In this document: positions 23,409-36,448 of the stretch, piece by piece | Position numbering within the stretch: position 1 is the stretch's first letter | Layout: every line of letters begins with the position of its first letter | Origin: Membranipora membranacea | Taxonomy: Eukaryota; Bryozoa; Gymnolaemata; Cheilostomatida; Membraniporidae | Reading direction: 5' to 3' | DNA length: 60,000 bases | NCBI GenBank assembly: GCA_914767715.1 | Contig: OU612067.1 | Coordinates: forward strand, 29,736,162 to 29,796,161 | Position numbers and translations under genes: made by a program | Notes under the pieces: generated by a model | Told to the model about the DNA's origin: nothing | The model's input: the letters and a program-made list of their open reading frames with translations, nothing else | Database searches by the model: none

Positions 23409-23509
23409 GGTTAATATAATATTAATATTGAGTAAATTATTCAGTATTTTATTAGCTTTATTCTGCAATATGTCATATGAGATGCCCTTATTAGCAGTGT
23501 CGGTCTTAG

Positions 23510-24214
23510 TTAAGGGCGTGCGGCAAAAGTACAAAAGCATTTTCCGTTTTTACACCATGCTTTCCTCTTATCGGCGTAAACTGGCTCTATCTTACCACAG
23601 ATATCTCTATCACATTGATCTTGACTTTGACATTTACCAAAGTACCCACCTGCAAGGGGGGCGGCTGCCTGAACCTCTACAATGAAGAATTGCAAAACAA
23701 AGTTATGTAACTTTTATTTCACTGAAGATGCCGGGAGTTTAACATATTTGTTTCTAAATATATATCACAGGGAACAGTCAGATATCAACCAAAAATGTCC
23801 ATTTGCACAGGTTTAGTGTACTTTTTGTCGGTAATGGATACCATTCCCAGTTATCCCGATTGACTCCCTCACACGGTGGTGGCCAACGTTTGTTATTTAT
23901 TTCTATCTAATTTAAAGTTTCTCATATCTCTATTCTATACTGCTGTATTATCACCAAATTTACCATACATATTATCTGTTGAAATGCAGAAGTGAGAAAA
24001 TACCGGGTACAGTGAACTGACACTTGATCAGTAGGGTCAATACAGTAATAGATTTTCTCATATTTTGATGGGTCATATCTCTATTTAAACAGTTGTATTA
24101 TCAATAAAGCTACCATGCAGATAACTTCTTGAGCTTCGATGGTGAAAACTTACTAGATATGGTGAATAGGCACATCATCAGTAAGGCCAACGCGGTAATA
24201 TTCAACATCCTCAT
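23510..24214 (-). CDS. Secreted CS-alpha-beta (defensin-type) peptide, basic
   Basis: Coding exon 1 is 24214-24154 (61 nt, ATG, donor GTAAG) and coding exon 2 is 23676-23510 (TAA). A 477-bp phase-1 intron separates them, giving 75 residues. An untranslated exon lies upstream: TATA box at 24800-24793, donor GTAAAAG after 24732, acceptor TTTTACAG before 24248. A hydrophobic signal peptide (ALALLMMCLFT) precedes a short QAAA pro-region, then a mature part beginning GGYFG. Six cysteines follow the pattern C-x5-C-x4-C-x14-C-x4-C-x-C with a GKCFC end, the frame shared by defensins and by short scorpion-type channel peptides, except that the helix spacing is x4 rather than x3. Predicted mature charge is about +4. 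The role is inferred as a secreted antimicrobial or related peptide; target and activity are unknown. AATAAA lies at 23462-23457. Confidence 0.7.
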
Positions 24215-24792
24215 TCTCTCTTGTCTTTTGGCTCACTTCTCAACTTCGCTGTAAAAAAAGCACTTTTTGAAACTTGGTATGGGCGGTGGCCAAGGAGTCA
24301 TGGAGCAATGATCCGTATATCATATTCATCGCATACCTTAGGATGTTCCTAATTTTGTCTATCTGATTTCAAATGCCAAAATGCTTAAGTAATCTTTTGT
24401 GTCAAAAATTACCGGGCTTGGAAATTTAAGTTTATACAAAGTCATCCTTCCCTGGACAACATTGGTATTTGAGCAAATGTGACGCTTCTGAATTCTCAAT
24501 GCTTATGAATGCAGAATCAATATCAGATAATGGTACCATCATCCACATTTGTAATCAATCAATTATTCAAAATTAAATAAATTTGAGCAAACAATCAACT
24601 TCAGCTAAAAAATAGTTACCTCTCAACTGATCTCAGATTATGTTGATTTCCTAATCTCCATAGGAGTTGTATGCTAAATGAAACCAAACAATTCCGAAAC
24701 GAACCAAGTAATACATGTGAGTAACTTTTACCTTGAAGCTTGTCTCACTCTTACAGCCAGCAGCATATGAAAACAATTACATGATATCTTGT

Positions 24793-24800
24793 CTTTTATA
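24793..24800 (-). promoter_or_regulatory. TATA box of the left CS-alpha-beta gene
   Basis: TATAAAAG on the minus strand, about 60 bases before a conserved donor. The same box and the same downstream exon (GCTGTAAGAGTGAGACAAGC) occur at the mirrored position of the right arm. Confidence 0.65.
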
Positions 24801-26640
24801 CCGAACTTATTGTGGATAAAATAGGCCACACCCATGTATCCTTGTAACGAACATTGTTGTTTTATTAGTTCCATTCAATGACTCTATATATTTCATGACG
24901 CGCCTATCAGCATAACAGTGACAATGTTAATTAATTAATTTAACTGTGCATAAATAATACAAGTAACAAAAGAGGCGGAACCATATGAGGTGTGTTATGA
25001 TAGTTGTATTGCCGTAAATCCCCCAGTGACTAACTTAGCGAGTGTCACAACACACATCATTATTGTCTCCATTGCAATTGACTAAAGATTGTACTAATAT
25101 GTATAATTTACATCGCTGTTTCAATTTTACATAAGTCCACTCCAAATTAATTCCTTGATCTAGATGAATGCCCGCCACCTTGTCAGAGCCTTGATAAAAT
25201 CAAAATACCGCCAGAAGCCAGTTGGAAATAGTAATAAAATAATAAAATAATTTACCTCCTGGTCAATTGACCAAGTAAAATATAAAACATATACCCCTAA
25301 ACGCCTGTGAATTCCCTATATGTATGCACATGGTATGCATGATATATATTTTTATTACCTATGGTGAGTGGTCACTCAATATGCATGAAGAGAACAAAAA
25401 ATGAAACATGAACAATTACATTTCTCTACATCGCGGATTTTACAACAGTAGTTTCAGTTTCAGTATTTCTGATTGGCAATTAGTGGTGTGCTTGACCAAT
25501 GTGAGGCAACCTATTATCTTGTACTAAATGATAAAAATTGTTGCAGCTAGGGTAGGAGGTGTGGCTTGTTTCTATTGTGTCAATGGCTAATTATTCGTAT
25601 ACAAACATTGTGAAAGCACATGGTTACACAGTATAAGCTCATATATTCCTTATAGTAGATTTAGTGCACAGATGCCTCGCAATTTGAGTTAATGGAGCAG
25701 GGTTGGTTGGAGAGAGGGAGATAAAATAAAAAAAACAATTTTCAGCCCTTGAGTTCATGGTACAGGCTACAGATAAAACAAATAATGTTTTTACTCCGGC
25801 TGTTCTATGGGGCTAAAATATAAAATAAAAAAACACCTCCCTCCACCTACAAATCTTCAAAATGATATCTAGATCAAGGTATTAATTTGGAGTGGCCTTA
25901 TGCCAAGTAAGAATAAGGAATTTGTGAGTTTAAGAAAAGCACCCATGTTGTGTTGTGTCAGTCAAACTAGTTACATAAGATATTTTGTATGTATTATGCT
26001 ACAATCTGAATCCCAGACAAATTGGTGGGCTTTCAAATATAGACACATCATTTGTCAAATTAGATGTGGTTTGTCACAAATTTTCAAAGCAATATGTCTG
26101 CAATTCGTGTGATAGCGAGACAGAAAACAGTATTATATAGTTATTACATACTAAATTATTCAAGAGAGAATTTGATAGTTTTCAAAAACCCTCGCTTTCT
26201 GCTACAAAATTACATCAAGTGTTGTGCAAGTCATTGGGCTACCAGATATATTGTTAGATAAATTCATGGAGCCAGAATGTTATTGATACCAGACATCTTT
26301 CCAGACAGATACTTCCAACATGTTCATAACAAGAAGTCTGTCATTATGCCATGGTGATGCAGTTAATGGATTTTGCATCATACCAAGTGATAGCGGCTAC
26401 GTGGAAACGGGTGTTACATTACGTTACATAGTTATATATATAATGGTGGACCTTTCTTACCCGCAAATTTGTATGGCTAAGTTTAATGTCTGCCCTCTAT
26501 TAGAATCTAGTCTCTATCCTAGACGCTGATAGCGCCAGTACTGTAGTGCGACACATCAATTTGTGAACTGTGTCGCTACTTCGTATGTGCTAGTTTGGCT
26601 GCAAACCAATGATATTATTGAAATTTGACGCTGAGTTACT
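24801..26640. other. Left arm, no supported gene
   Basis: The promoter-upstream part of the palindrome. It is conserved in inverted form at about 29900-31770. A 69-codon plus-strand frame (26320-26529) has a counterpart in the right arm (30217-30005, minus) with many replacements. I see no splice signals or domain, so coding is not supported. Confidence 0.45.
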
Positions 26641-26659
26641 TTGCTGGCTTCAAGACATT

Positions 26660-27045
26660 AGAAACCTGCACAGTGAATCTCAAACCACTGCTGCCACACA
26701 GCCAAATTTTTGCTTATTGAATTCTGTATAGCTCAAAACTAATAAAATGAGGCTGAAATATCAGCTTTGTCACCTAATGAGCAAACGATTTGCACAAACA
26801 GATCTTCAAAACAGGGTATGAAATTAATTATCTACCATATCATGTGACTAGTTACTGTCTTACTAGTGGAAATTAATGTCATCATCAGCTAGTGCGTAAA
26901 TGTCATGCCCCTGCAGATCAGTCTGTGCAAACTATTTGCCCATTAGGTGACAATTCTTAGATTGAAGCCTCAATTTGTCCCCTTGGAGTTATTTAGAGTT
27001 CAATGTGCTTAAATTTGCCTGAGTGGCAGCGGTAGTTTAAACGCT
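26660..27045. repeat. Inner foldback within the palindrome arm
   Basis: Sequence with GTCACCTAATGAGCAAACGA and CAAACAGATC (26770-26805) is repeated in inverted form at 26915-26960. The outer parts CACTGCTGCCACACAGCCAAA and TTTGCCTGAGTGGCAGCGG (about 26683 and 27020) pair likewise. The right arm keeps its own copy at about 29517-29860. It is thus a foldback that already existed when the arms were duplicated, or part of the original palindrome centre. Confidence 0.6.
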
Positions 27046-27571
27046 TTTCTCATGTTAAACAACAAATTATAGCAGCAGTTAGAATTAATAACCACCAGCT
27101 TTGTCTAAGGTACCAGATTGAGATCCCACTAACATGGAACAATTGTGAGTGCAGAGTTTTTTTCAGTGGTGCATTATAGTTCAAGCCTTCAGGCCTACTA
27201 TCAAAATGAACAATATAAATTATCGAATCTATTATTGAACAGCTGATCCAAATTGATTAGATAATCAAAAAGATCATAGTTGTTGACTCAACCGATGATA
27301 CCATGATTATGAATTCTGGGAAGCTGCAAGAAACACTGATCCACTTAAAGAAATTTCTAGAATAACAGGCATAGTTCAATAGCCACCACTGACGCTATAT
27401 TAAATTTTCGATTTTGCAAATCACTCAATCTTATAACTTTGTTTATAGACAGAAATCTGTATTACAAGTTTGATGGATTTAAATCTATTAATAATGGATT
27501 AGAATAATTGAGATGGCCCCATAGGCAAGTGAGATTATATGTACTTGGATAAAATCGTACTTCTTTTATCA

Positions 27572-29473
27572 GGTGTAGTATTGTAAACTGTCCCCCGCGT
27601 GAAAACGACCCCGGGACACTTTACAATATTGTAAACTGTCCCGGGGACACTTTACAATAAAAACAGGCCTATTGTAAACTGTCCCCCCCTATTGTAAACT
27701 GTCCCCCCCTATTGTAAACCGTCCCCCCCTATTGTAAACTGTCCCCCCTATTTGTGACTGTCCATATCGAGAGCCCAGCTGTTTATCACCATTCTAAATG
27801 GGTCAGATCATCTGAGTGGAGCATACCATGATGTTCTGGCTGCCACTATGATGGCCAAAGTTGTACCATTGGGATGGTGGTGGTATCTCATTGAATGAGT
27901 GTATAAAGCCTCTTTTTCATATGGTACTTTGGGGATCTATTTTTCGCAAACACTAGTTATTTGAAGCTCCTATGATTTAGAGATGTCTGGTTTGCGAAAA
28001 AAGGTGCACTAAGCCAACAGTGGATAGATGTGTAGTTGCCACATCACAGAACACACATACTTTCATTGCAGGTTCATGAGCCGCGCGAAAACAACCACCC
28101 CATTCATTCATCATAAAATCTACCTCCGTCAAGCATTTGCCTAGGAGTGATGGCAGTCAGTCACAAGTGTGAGCGGGAGAAATAATTACTTTTGAGCTTT
28201 TTCATATTGTGAGGATGGGTATTGCACTGTAAAATATTGCTTAAGCCGCGCGAAAACAACCACCCCCCCAAGCTGTCTTATAAAGATATCTGTTAAAAAG
28301 TCTCAAACATAATGAACCGTGATTTTGCATCCATAATGCGATTATCATAAGGTGACTGTGTACCAAATTTCAGATTAGTAGGTCAGAACTTAATGACACA
28401 ACGGATGATATGTCGTTCTTTGCAAGTGGGGGGTGGTTGTTTTTGCGCGGCTTAAGCAATATTTTACAGTCCAATACCAGGCGGCACAATATGAAAAACT
28501 CAAAAGTCGTTATTTCTCCAGGTCTCACTTGTGACTGACTGTCATAACTCACAGGCAAATTCTTGATTGAGGTAGAATTCAAGATGAATGAATGGGGTGG
28601 TTGTTTTCGCGCGGCTCATGAACTTGCAAAGAACGACATATCATCCGTTGTGTCATTAAGTTCTGACCTACTAATCTGAAATTTGGTACACAGTCACCTT
28701 ATGATAATCGCATTATGGATGCAAAATCACGGTTCATTATGTTTGAGACTTTTCAACAGATATCTTTATAAGACAGCTTGGGGGGTGGTTGTTTTCGCGC
28801 GGCTTAAGCAATATTTTACAGTGCAATACCCATCCTCACAATATGAAAAGCTCAAAAGTAATTATTTCTCCCGCTCACACTTGTGACTGACTGCCATCAC
28901 TCCTAGGCAAATGCTTGGCGGAGGTAGATTTTATGATGAATGAATGGGGTGGTTGTTTTCGCGCGGCTCATGAACCTGCAATGAAAGTATGTGTGTTCTG
29001 TGATGTGGCAACTACACATCTATCCACTGTTGGCTTAGTGCACCTTTTTTCGCAAACCAGACATCTCTAAATCATAGGAGCTTCAAATAACTAGTGTTTG
29101 CGAAAAATAGATCCCCAAAGTACCATATGAAAAAGAGGCTTTATACACTCATTCAATGAGATACCACCACCATCCCCATGGTACAACTTTGGCCATCATA
29201 TTGGCAGCCAGAACATCATGGTATGCTCCACTCAGATGATCTGTCCCATTTAGAATGGTGATAAACAGCTGGGCTCTCGATATGGACAGTCACAAATAGG
29301 GGGGACAGTTTACAATAGGGGGGACGGTTTACAATAGGGGGGGACAGTTTACAATAGGGGGGACAGTTTACAATAGACCTGTTTTTATTGTAAAGTGTCC
29401 CCGGGACAGTTTACAATATTGTAAAGTGTCCCGGGGTCGTTTTCGCGCGGGGGACAGTTTACAATACTACACC
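27572..29473. mobile_element. 1.9-kb nested foldback element at the palindrome centre
   Basis: The ends are GGTGTAGTATTGTAAACTGT and its complement. Arms 27572-28426 and 28623-29473 are near-perfect inverted repeats of about 850 bp, much more alike than the surrounding palindrome. The 196-bp loop (28427-28622) is itself a diverged, inverted copy of module B present in each arm (28078-28262 and 28782-28977), so the order is A B C b c b a. Each terminus holds tandem ATTGTAAACTGTCCCCCCCT units (four between 27671 and 27750) and a 19-bp perfect-type palindrome around CCCGGG..CCCGGG. The motif GCGCGAAAACAACCACCCC or its complement occurs six times as module borders. No ORF or target duplication is apparent. 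Confidence 0.85.
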
Positions 29474-31771
29474 GGTATGTGCGAGATTCAATCATGGTAT
29501 TCAATTCAATTCAATTCAGGCAAATTTGTGCTCATTGAACTCTGTATAACTCCAAGGGAACTAGTTGAGACTTTAATCTAAGAATTGTCACCAAATGGGC
29601 AAATAATTTGCACAAACTGATCTGTAATTCAGGGCATGATGAAATTTACGCACTAGCTGATGACGTCATTAGTTTCCACGAGTAAGACAGCAACTACGGC
29701 ACATGATATGGTACACAAATAATTTCATACTCTGTTTTGACGTTCTGTTTGTTTGCTCATCAGGTGACAATGCTGATATTTGTTCCTCATTTTATTATTT
29801 TTGAGCTATACAGAATTCAATATGCACATATTTGGCTGTGTGGCAGCGGTGGTTCAAGATTATATGCGCATGTCTCTAATGTTTCGAAGCCAGCAAAGTT
29901 ACTCGGCATAAAGTTGCAATATTATCATTGGTTTGCAGCCAAACTAGCACATTCAAGGTGGCGACACAGTGCACAAATTGATATCTTGCACTACAGTACT
30001 GGCGCTATCGGCGTCTAGAATGGAGACTAGATTTCATTAGAGGGTAGACATTTAACTTAGCTATACAAATGTGCGGGTAAGAAAAGTGCACCATTATGTG
30101 CATCACTATGTAAGGTAATGTAATATCTATTTCCATGTAACACCTATCACTTGGTATGATGTAAAATTCATTAACTGCATCACCATGACATAATGACAGA
30201 CTTCTTGTTATGAACATGTTGGAAGTATCTGTCTGGGAGGATGTCTGGTATCAATAACATTCTGGTTCCATGAATTCATCTAACGCTTTGGCCTGGTAGC
30301 TCAATAACTTGCATAACACCTGATGTAATTTTGCAGCAGTAAGTGAGGGTTTCCGAAAACTAACAATTTCTCTTTCAAATCATTTAGTATGTAATAACTG
30401 TTTTCTGTCTCGCTATCACACGAAGTGCAGACATTTTGCTTTGAAAATGTGTGACAAACTACATCTAATTTGACAAACCATGTGTCTAATATTTGAAAGC
30501 CCACCAATTTGTCTTGGATTCAGCTTGTAGCATAATACATACAAAATATTTTATGCAACTAGTTTGACTGACACAACACAACATGGCCGCTTTTCTTAAA
30601 CTAACAAACTCTTTATTCTTACTCGGCTTGACAAGCACAAATCTCTCATGTCACATTTTTTATCTTAACAAAGAAGTGATAGTTTGATCTTGAATTTTGT
30701 ACTCCCATGCTTAAACAAAGAACCTTAACCAGTCAACCAAATAGGCAAATGAGCTTGCTTCCTCCATCTGCTTAAATGTCATAATTTCAATGTATTGTCA
30801 TGGTCCAGTTTAATCAGTCTTAATTAAAAGGTGTAAGCTCGCATGCCATTGTTTCATGACTCTTAGATTAGAGCAGGTATATCAAAATATCGAAATTTGT
30901 TTTCCGGCATGTGCAGCAAGCTCTCATACTCATTCAACTTGAATACCAATGATATGCTATAAACATCTGGCATGATGGTTAAGACAAAGCGGTGACATTG
31001 AGTAATTCAATAGATAATATTTTGTACCATATTTTTGAGGGGTTTAACTGCAGCTGTCAAACTCTTGTCTTTCTTAATCATTTGTGTGCATAACTCATCA
31101 TGCTATCAGAAGGAGATGGTCCAACAATTAACCTTTTTACATTGATTAGTTTGTTATAGGTAGAAAGATGGTGCAAGACAAAGTGTCACATGCAACAGTA
31201 TTGGTCACTACCGGTTATCTAGCTACCATAGATATTAGATAGGGTGAATAAAAAAATGTTGAGGTTTTGCATACAACCTGTACCTCTTTCACTATTAGAT
31301 CAATGGAATACATTTTGTTGGAAGAAATACAACAAAAAACATCTTGTGACTGGGTGTTTGGTCTGGTATTTAGAATCATACTGGTTCCAATATGTCAAAG
31401 TCATCCATATTCATTTATGTAACTGTTACTCATGTACAACATCATAGATGTGATATGTTGTATCCAATTCCATCAACTTTGAACCAAAAAAATGCTGAAT
31501 GTATTCTCATAATCCAAGTGTGATAGCTTGCAGCAAATCTAGAGCGACAAGTGTAATAATTGTTTTTTTCCTCTGATCATTTCACGGATACAGCAGGAAC
31601 CAAAATTCAAAATAGTAACTAGGTTTTACCCTTAGATGTTGATCCTACTATTATTTATGTACACTCCTTAATTAATTAGCATTGACACTGTGATGCGGTT
31701 AGGCTTGTCATGAAACATACAGCCGTTGGATGGAACTAATGAGTGGGAGTGGCCTATTCTATTAAGTTTGG

Positions 31772-31778
31772 TATAAAA
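31772..31778 (+). promoter_or_regulatory. TATA box of the right CS-alpha-beta gene
   Basis: TATAAAA, followed about 60 bases later by the same untranslated exon and donor (CAAG then GTAAAAG at 31841) as in the left-arm gene. Confidence 0.65.
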
Positions 31779-32256
31779 TACAAGATATCATATAAATGTT
31801 TCAATCTACTGCTGGCTGTAAGAGTGAGACAAGCTTCAAGGTAAAAGTTACTCGCATATTACAATTGTTTCTCTTCTGATTGGTTTGATTTCATTCAGCA
31901 TACAACCCTGTTGGAGATTAGGGACTCAATAGAATCATTTCTTCAAGCTGAAGTTTTTGGCTTCAATAAATTTAATTTTGAACTTGCTCAAATACCAATG
32001 TTGCAAAGGACTTTGTTAACTCAGGCCCAAGCCAAGCCCATCCAAGCCAAACCGGGTACTCTTCAACACAAAACAATATTTCAGCTTTCTGGCGTTTGAA
32101 GTTAGATAGATGATATTAGGAACATCCTTAGGTATGAGGTGATTTCAAAGTAAAGATTATTGCCATGTGACCCCTTGGCCTTGGCACATATCAAGTTTAA
32201 AATTGTACTTATTTCTTTACAGTGAAATTCAGAAGTAAACCAAAAGAAAAGAGAGA

Positions 32257-32836
32257 ATGAAGATGTTGACTATTTCCGCGTTGGCCTTGCTGATGACTTG
32301 TCTATTCACCATATCCGGTAAGGTTTCACTTTCACATTTCAAAAGATGATCTGCACGGTAGCTTTATTGATAATACAACAGTTCAAAATAGAGAAATGAG
32401 CTATCAAAATATGAGAAATTCTAAATTAGGTAGACCCTAATTACAAAAACAGGCACCTACAGTATGAGATGGCTCAGCACGATGAATTGTATCCATTACC
32501 GACATGTTGTTGTTGATGTGTGTATCTACAAAAGTACTATAAACCTGTGCAAGTGGTCATTACAGGTTGCTATCCGACTTTACAATTTAGTAAATATTTA
32601 GCAACAGATATGTTCAACTCGTCGCATCTACGATGAAATCAAATCATACAAACATTGTTATACAATTCTTCATTGTAGAAGTTCAGGCAGCTGCCTTTTC
32701 AGGTGGATACTTTGGTGAATGTGATAGTCCTGAAGGATGTAATAGGGACTGTGGTCGTATAGAGCCAAGTTACACTAACAAAATGCGATCACTTTGTAAT
32801 TCTGGAGAATGTTTTTGTACTTTTGCTTCAATTTGA
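32257..32836 (+). CDS. Secreted CS-alpha-beta (defensin-type) peptide, acidic
   Basis: Coding exon 1 is 32257-32317 (61 nt, donor GTAAGG) and coding exon 2 is 32679-32836 (acceptor CATTGTAG, stop TGA). A 361-bp phase-1 intron separates them, giving 72 residues. The untranslated exon ends at 31840, and the acceptor CTTTACAG precedes 32223. The signal peptide contains ALALLMTCLFT, then QAAA and a mature part starting near SGGYFG. Cysteines follow C-x5-C-x3-C-x14-C-x4-C-x-C, exactly the CxxxC..CxC helix-strand frame of CS-alpha-beta peptides. Predicted mature charge is about -2, unlike its basic paralogue at 23.5-24.2 kb. AATAAA at 32893-32898. The fold is well supported; whether the product is antimicrobial, channel-directed or something else cannot be told. 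Confidence 0.75.
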
Positions 32837-35800
32837 TGTCATTAATGAAGACTGACACTGCTTATAAGTGCCTTCTCATATGAGATATTCAGAATAAAGT
32901 GCATAAGTAATACTGAATAATTAACTCATTATTAGTATTATACTAACCTAGTAAGGCTGCACAAGCTATTGATCAGATATTCGGTTTCTTAGCCCTACCA
33001 CAAAGCTGTATTTTATAACAAACTCTGGAGGCCTGAACTTTGTGCCAGTCAGTTTGAAGTAATTTCCCAGCTCTGTACTCTGACCACAAAACTGAAATGG
33101 TGGATACGCCCAAAACTAGCCGCAAACAATATCTTGTAACCATAAATGGTCATGGAAGTAATCTTAGTGATCTCACAATATTATGAGTAAATACAAGTTT
33201 TTCTTGAATATCATTGCATTGTGTTATAGTTAGTTTTGAACTATAGGAGAACTCTCAGCCAGCATGAGTTGTTCACATTTTTTAAGTCTATTTGGGACCT
33301 CCAAGTGGTTTCAGAATATGATCTAAAAACTAAGACTTCCTCTTCATATATATTTAAGTTAGTAAACTCAAAAATATACAGTTTGATTTTCATTGACAAT
33401 CTAGCTGTGTATAGCCCTAAATTGCTCAGGATGAGGATCCTCCAAGGTCGGGAGCTCTGGTTGTAGTGTTGTAGATATATATATATATGTATATACTTTA
33501 AAGTTTTGATTTTCTTTGCCTTTCAAGAATAGTTGTGGCTGTGAAAACTGCAAATGATGTGATGCATAAGCCATAAAACAAGCGATAGTGTGATTCAAGA
33601 CTATTGCTACAAACCCAGCAAACATGCAAGATGTTGCATGATTGTAACAATATTGGGAGTCTGTTTTCTAGAGTCAAAATAATTACTGAATATTGTAAGA
33701 ACATTTTTTAAGCTTTGCAATCAAGTTGATGACCAATATTTGGTTTAATATTTAGAAAATATTCAGGAAATATTTATCAACAGAATCTCATACACATTTC
33801 TTCAAGATCTTAATTATTTCCTTCGACCCAAGAAAGTAGCCATTACCATTTTTGCTATTTGCTTAGCTCACCAGCATACCTGTAAATCATTTGAGATTCT
33901 TCGCAGAACGGGATAGGGAATGGGGGCTGGCAGTTAGGCACCACACTAATGCCCTGAGTGTGCAAACTTTTTTGCAAAAACGATGTGTCAGATGGTTTGA
34001 GAGCGCATTTCGAGAAGAGAATTTCTAATAATTATTATACTTACTTCATAATCTACCAGGATGCACCTTTAGAGACATAGGTGTTAATTTGGTCTGTAAT
34101 TGATGTTAACTGTTTTCTATCCTAAATGACTTGTTGACAATCTAGAAAGATTCAGGGAGCCAATACTGCAGGGTTCAGCCGTTGCCACTCAATCAGTCTA
34201 TAATTATACCCTAATTTTGCATAAACATTGCTTTGTATGAAAAAAAGGAGTTGTCCATCTACTTATCCTGCTCGTCCAGTTGTACGCAATTTTCTCAAAC
34301 GGGTTGAGGGCTGCATAAATTTGGGTACCTAGGGTTACACGATGGGCAGTCCTGGTTTAGTTCATCTAATGAAGACGACTGCCGCCCCATAATTAATGAA
34401 ATTCACAGAGTCCTGATAAAAAAAACTTGCTTGGGGATCGGAATTTACATAGTTTTTTTTCTAATTTGTTGAGCTATACGAAGATGGGATAACATCTTCA
34501 ACTTTGTGAAAGCTGATGGCTAGGTAGGAGTATCAATGTAAAGAACTGTATAAATTTTTGCAAGTCAGCACCAGTTAAGACATCAAATACATGTTACCAA
34601 GAACCGAACATTGCCTCCGCAGCAAAGTTTTACAATTACTCTTATAAGTTTTTGCCCATTCTTTTGACCGTCGAACTCATTGTAAGTAATTTACAGACTG
34701 CTTCTTACAAACACAAAAGCCTTGGAAAAAGTACCGAAGCTCACTGGCACTGCTCTGTTCAAAATTTCTCCAAAGTACCAGGAAATTAGTCAAAATCTTT
34801 TTAGAGATTTTAACAATCTAATTGAGTATATCTTCTCTCATTTGATGTTGGTTTGAACCACAGCCTGCCATCATTATTTGTTCAAACTGTTGTTATAATT
34901 CATAGGTTCATCAGCTCATCACAATCGAAACAAAGTCCTGCTTGTAAGCATCTTTCACCAAAACCCAATAATCTCAACCGTACTTGAATTGAAGGTCGAT
35001 ATTTTATAGCATGTCAACTTTTTCCAGGACTAAGAATTTTGTCATGATACCTGAACAGTAAAAAGATCCCAATATGTATAAAATTCAGAAGGCAGGATAG
35101 ATTTTACAAGATCTTTGACTAGTTATTTTTGCCATTTTTTCTGATGCAGGAAATAATTAAAACAGTAACAATCACTCTATTTTGCATCTTCAAACTGGTT
35201 GTGGAGCTAGGTTTGCGAAGTGATCTCATTGCAATATTAATTTATTTGTGAAAAAAGATGTTAATATTGCTCAACCTCTAAGTACATTTGAAAGATTTTA
35301 TCAACACATCAACACACATATATTTTTTGCAGACATAAGCTCTCTCTATCGGACTGTTTCTGGCCCTCACATACCTTAAATTTGGAACCTTAACCAACCT
35401 GCCTGTTGCTGTCAAGTATACATGATTTCACATGCATGCATCATGGCTTTAAACTAGATTTGAATTTAGTCAGTTTTAGGGGCAGTACAGAGCACAGTAA
35501 CACCCGACAAGAAGGCAATTGAAATCCAAGTTGGAGTATTCCCGGCACAAGAAGGCCATACTGGTGTAGTAAGATAGGTAATGCGAAACAATGAAAGTAT
35601 ATTTGCGATTGGGATCATGAACAATGCTGTCTGCCTAAGCAGCACACACCACAATTTTGGTATTATGCTGCTGTGAACTTTGATATATATTTTGGTAATT
35701 GATTTTCATCCTCTAATAATCGTTTGTGAGGTGCACATTCATTCTATTTTGCATCATATCTGATACGAATTCTCTATGCCAAGAGAAAACAGAGTATGAG

Positions 35801-36448
35801 CGGGCAAATCCAAATTGCAGCTGTATAAAAAAATTATCTTCTTATTTATGATCAAACAAAAAATCAACCTTATAACCCGTGTGATCTCTAAATCTTGTTT
35901 TCCATGTATTTACAGAAGAAGGAGAAATCCAGCAGATTCGAACAAAGTGACAGGGACAATGCTTAAAGTGTTTGTAAAGGAACAGGTTTCTTGGTATCAT
36001 TTTGGACCTTGAAATGAGATTTAAACAGCCGTCATACATTCATTTGCATGAAAAATAAGTCTTCAGGGTTACTCGGTTTGGTAGGTTTGGGGGTTATAAG
36101 TTAACACTATTGAGTTGCCTACTCATGCACAGCCCAACTTGTCCAGGCGATTGGTATCAGCCTATTATTGGGGAAATACAGTAATACTAGTGACTATTGT
36201 GGTTAGATAACAACTTTTGCAAATACATGACAAAGTCACTCACAAGTCTGACGTTGAGATGACATAAAAGTTCAAAAGAATTTGTATACACACTATTTAA
36301 TGAGTTGAGACCCGCTAATCAAAACAACCTTCATCTCTGTTATGAGCCCATGTTGAAGATGAGATCAAAAGAACCACTGTACCAAAGATTATAAATACTG
36401 ACTCTACATTACAATCAATGACTATGACCCATTCCCTGTCCATAGCGA

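Larger units (their letters stand above)
19150..27026 (+). repeat. Left arm of diverged 20-kb palindrome
   Basis: Three blocks match the reverse complement of the right arm in mirrored order: 19150-19695 with 39155-39775, 21300-21785 with 32965-33515, and 23408-27026 with 29517-32960. The gaps are explained by insertions present in only one arm: an LTR-like element and a LINE here, a candidate DNA transposon in the other. By eye the arms differ by roughly one base in six, so the duplication is much older than the outer arms at 4.4 and 59.3 kb. It carries a CS-alpha-beta peptide gene on the minus strand. Confidence 0.85.

Noticed and set aside
27671-27750. CRISPR-like array
   Set aside because: The repeats are contiguous 20-bp tandem units without spacers and belong to a eukaryotic foldback element.
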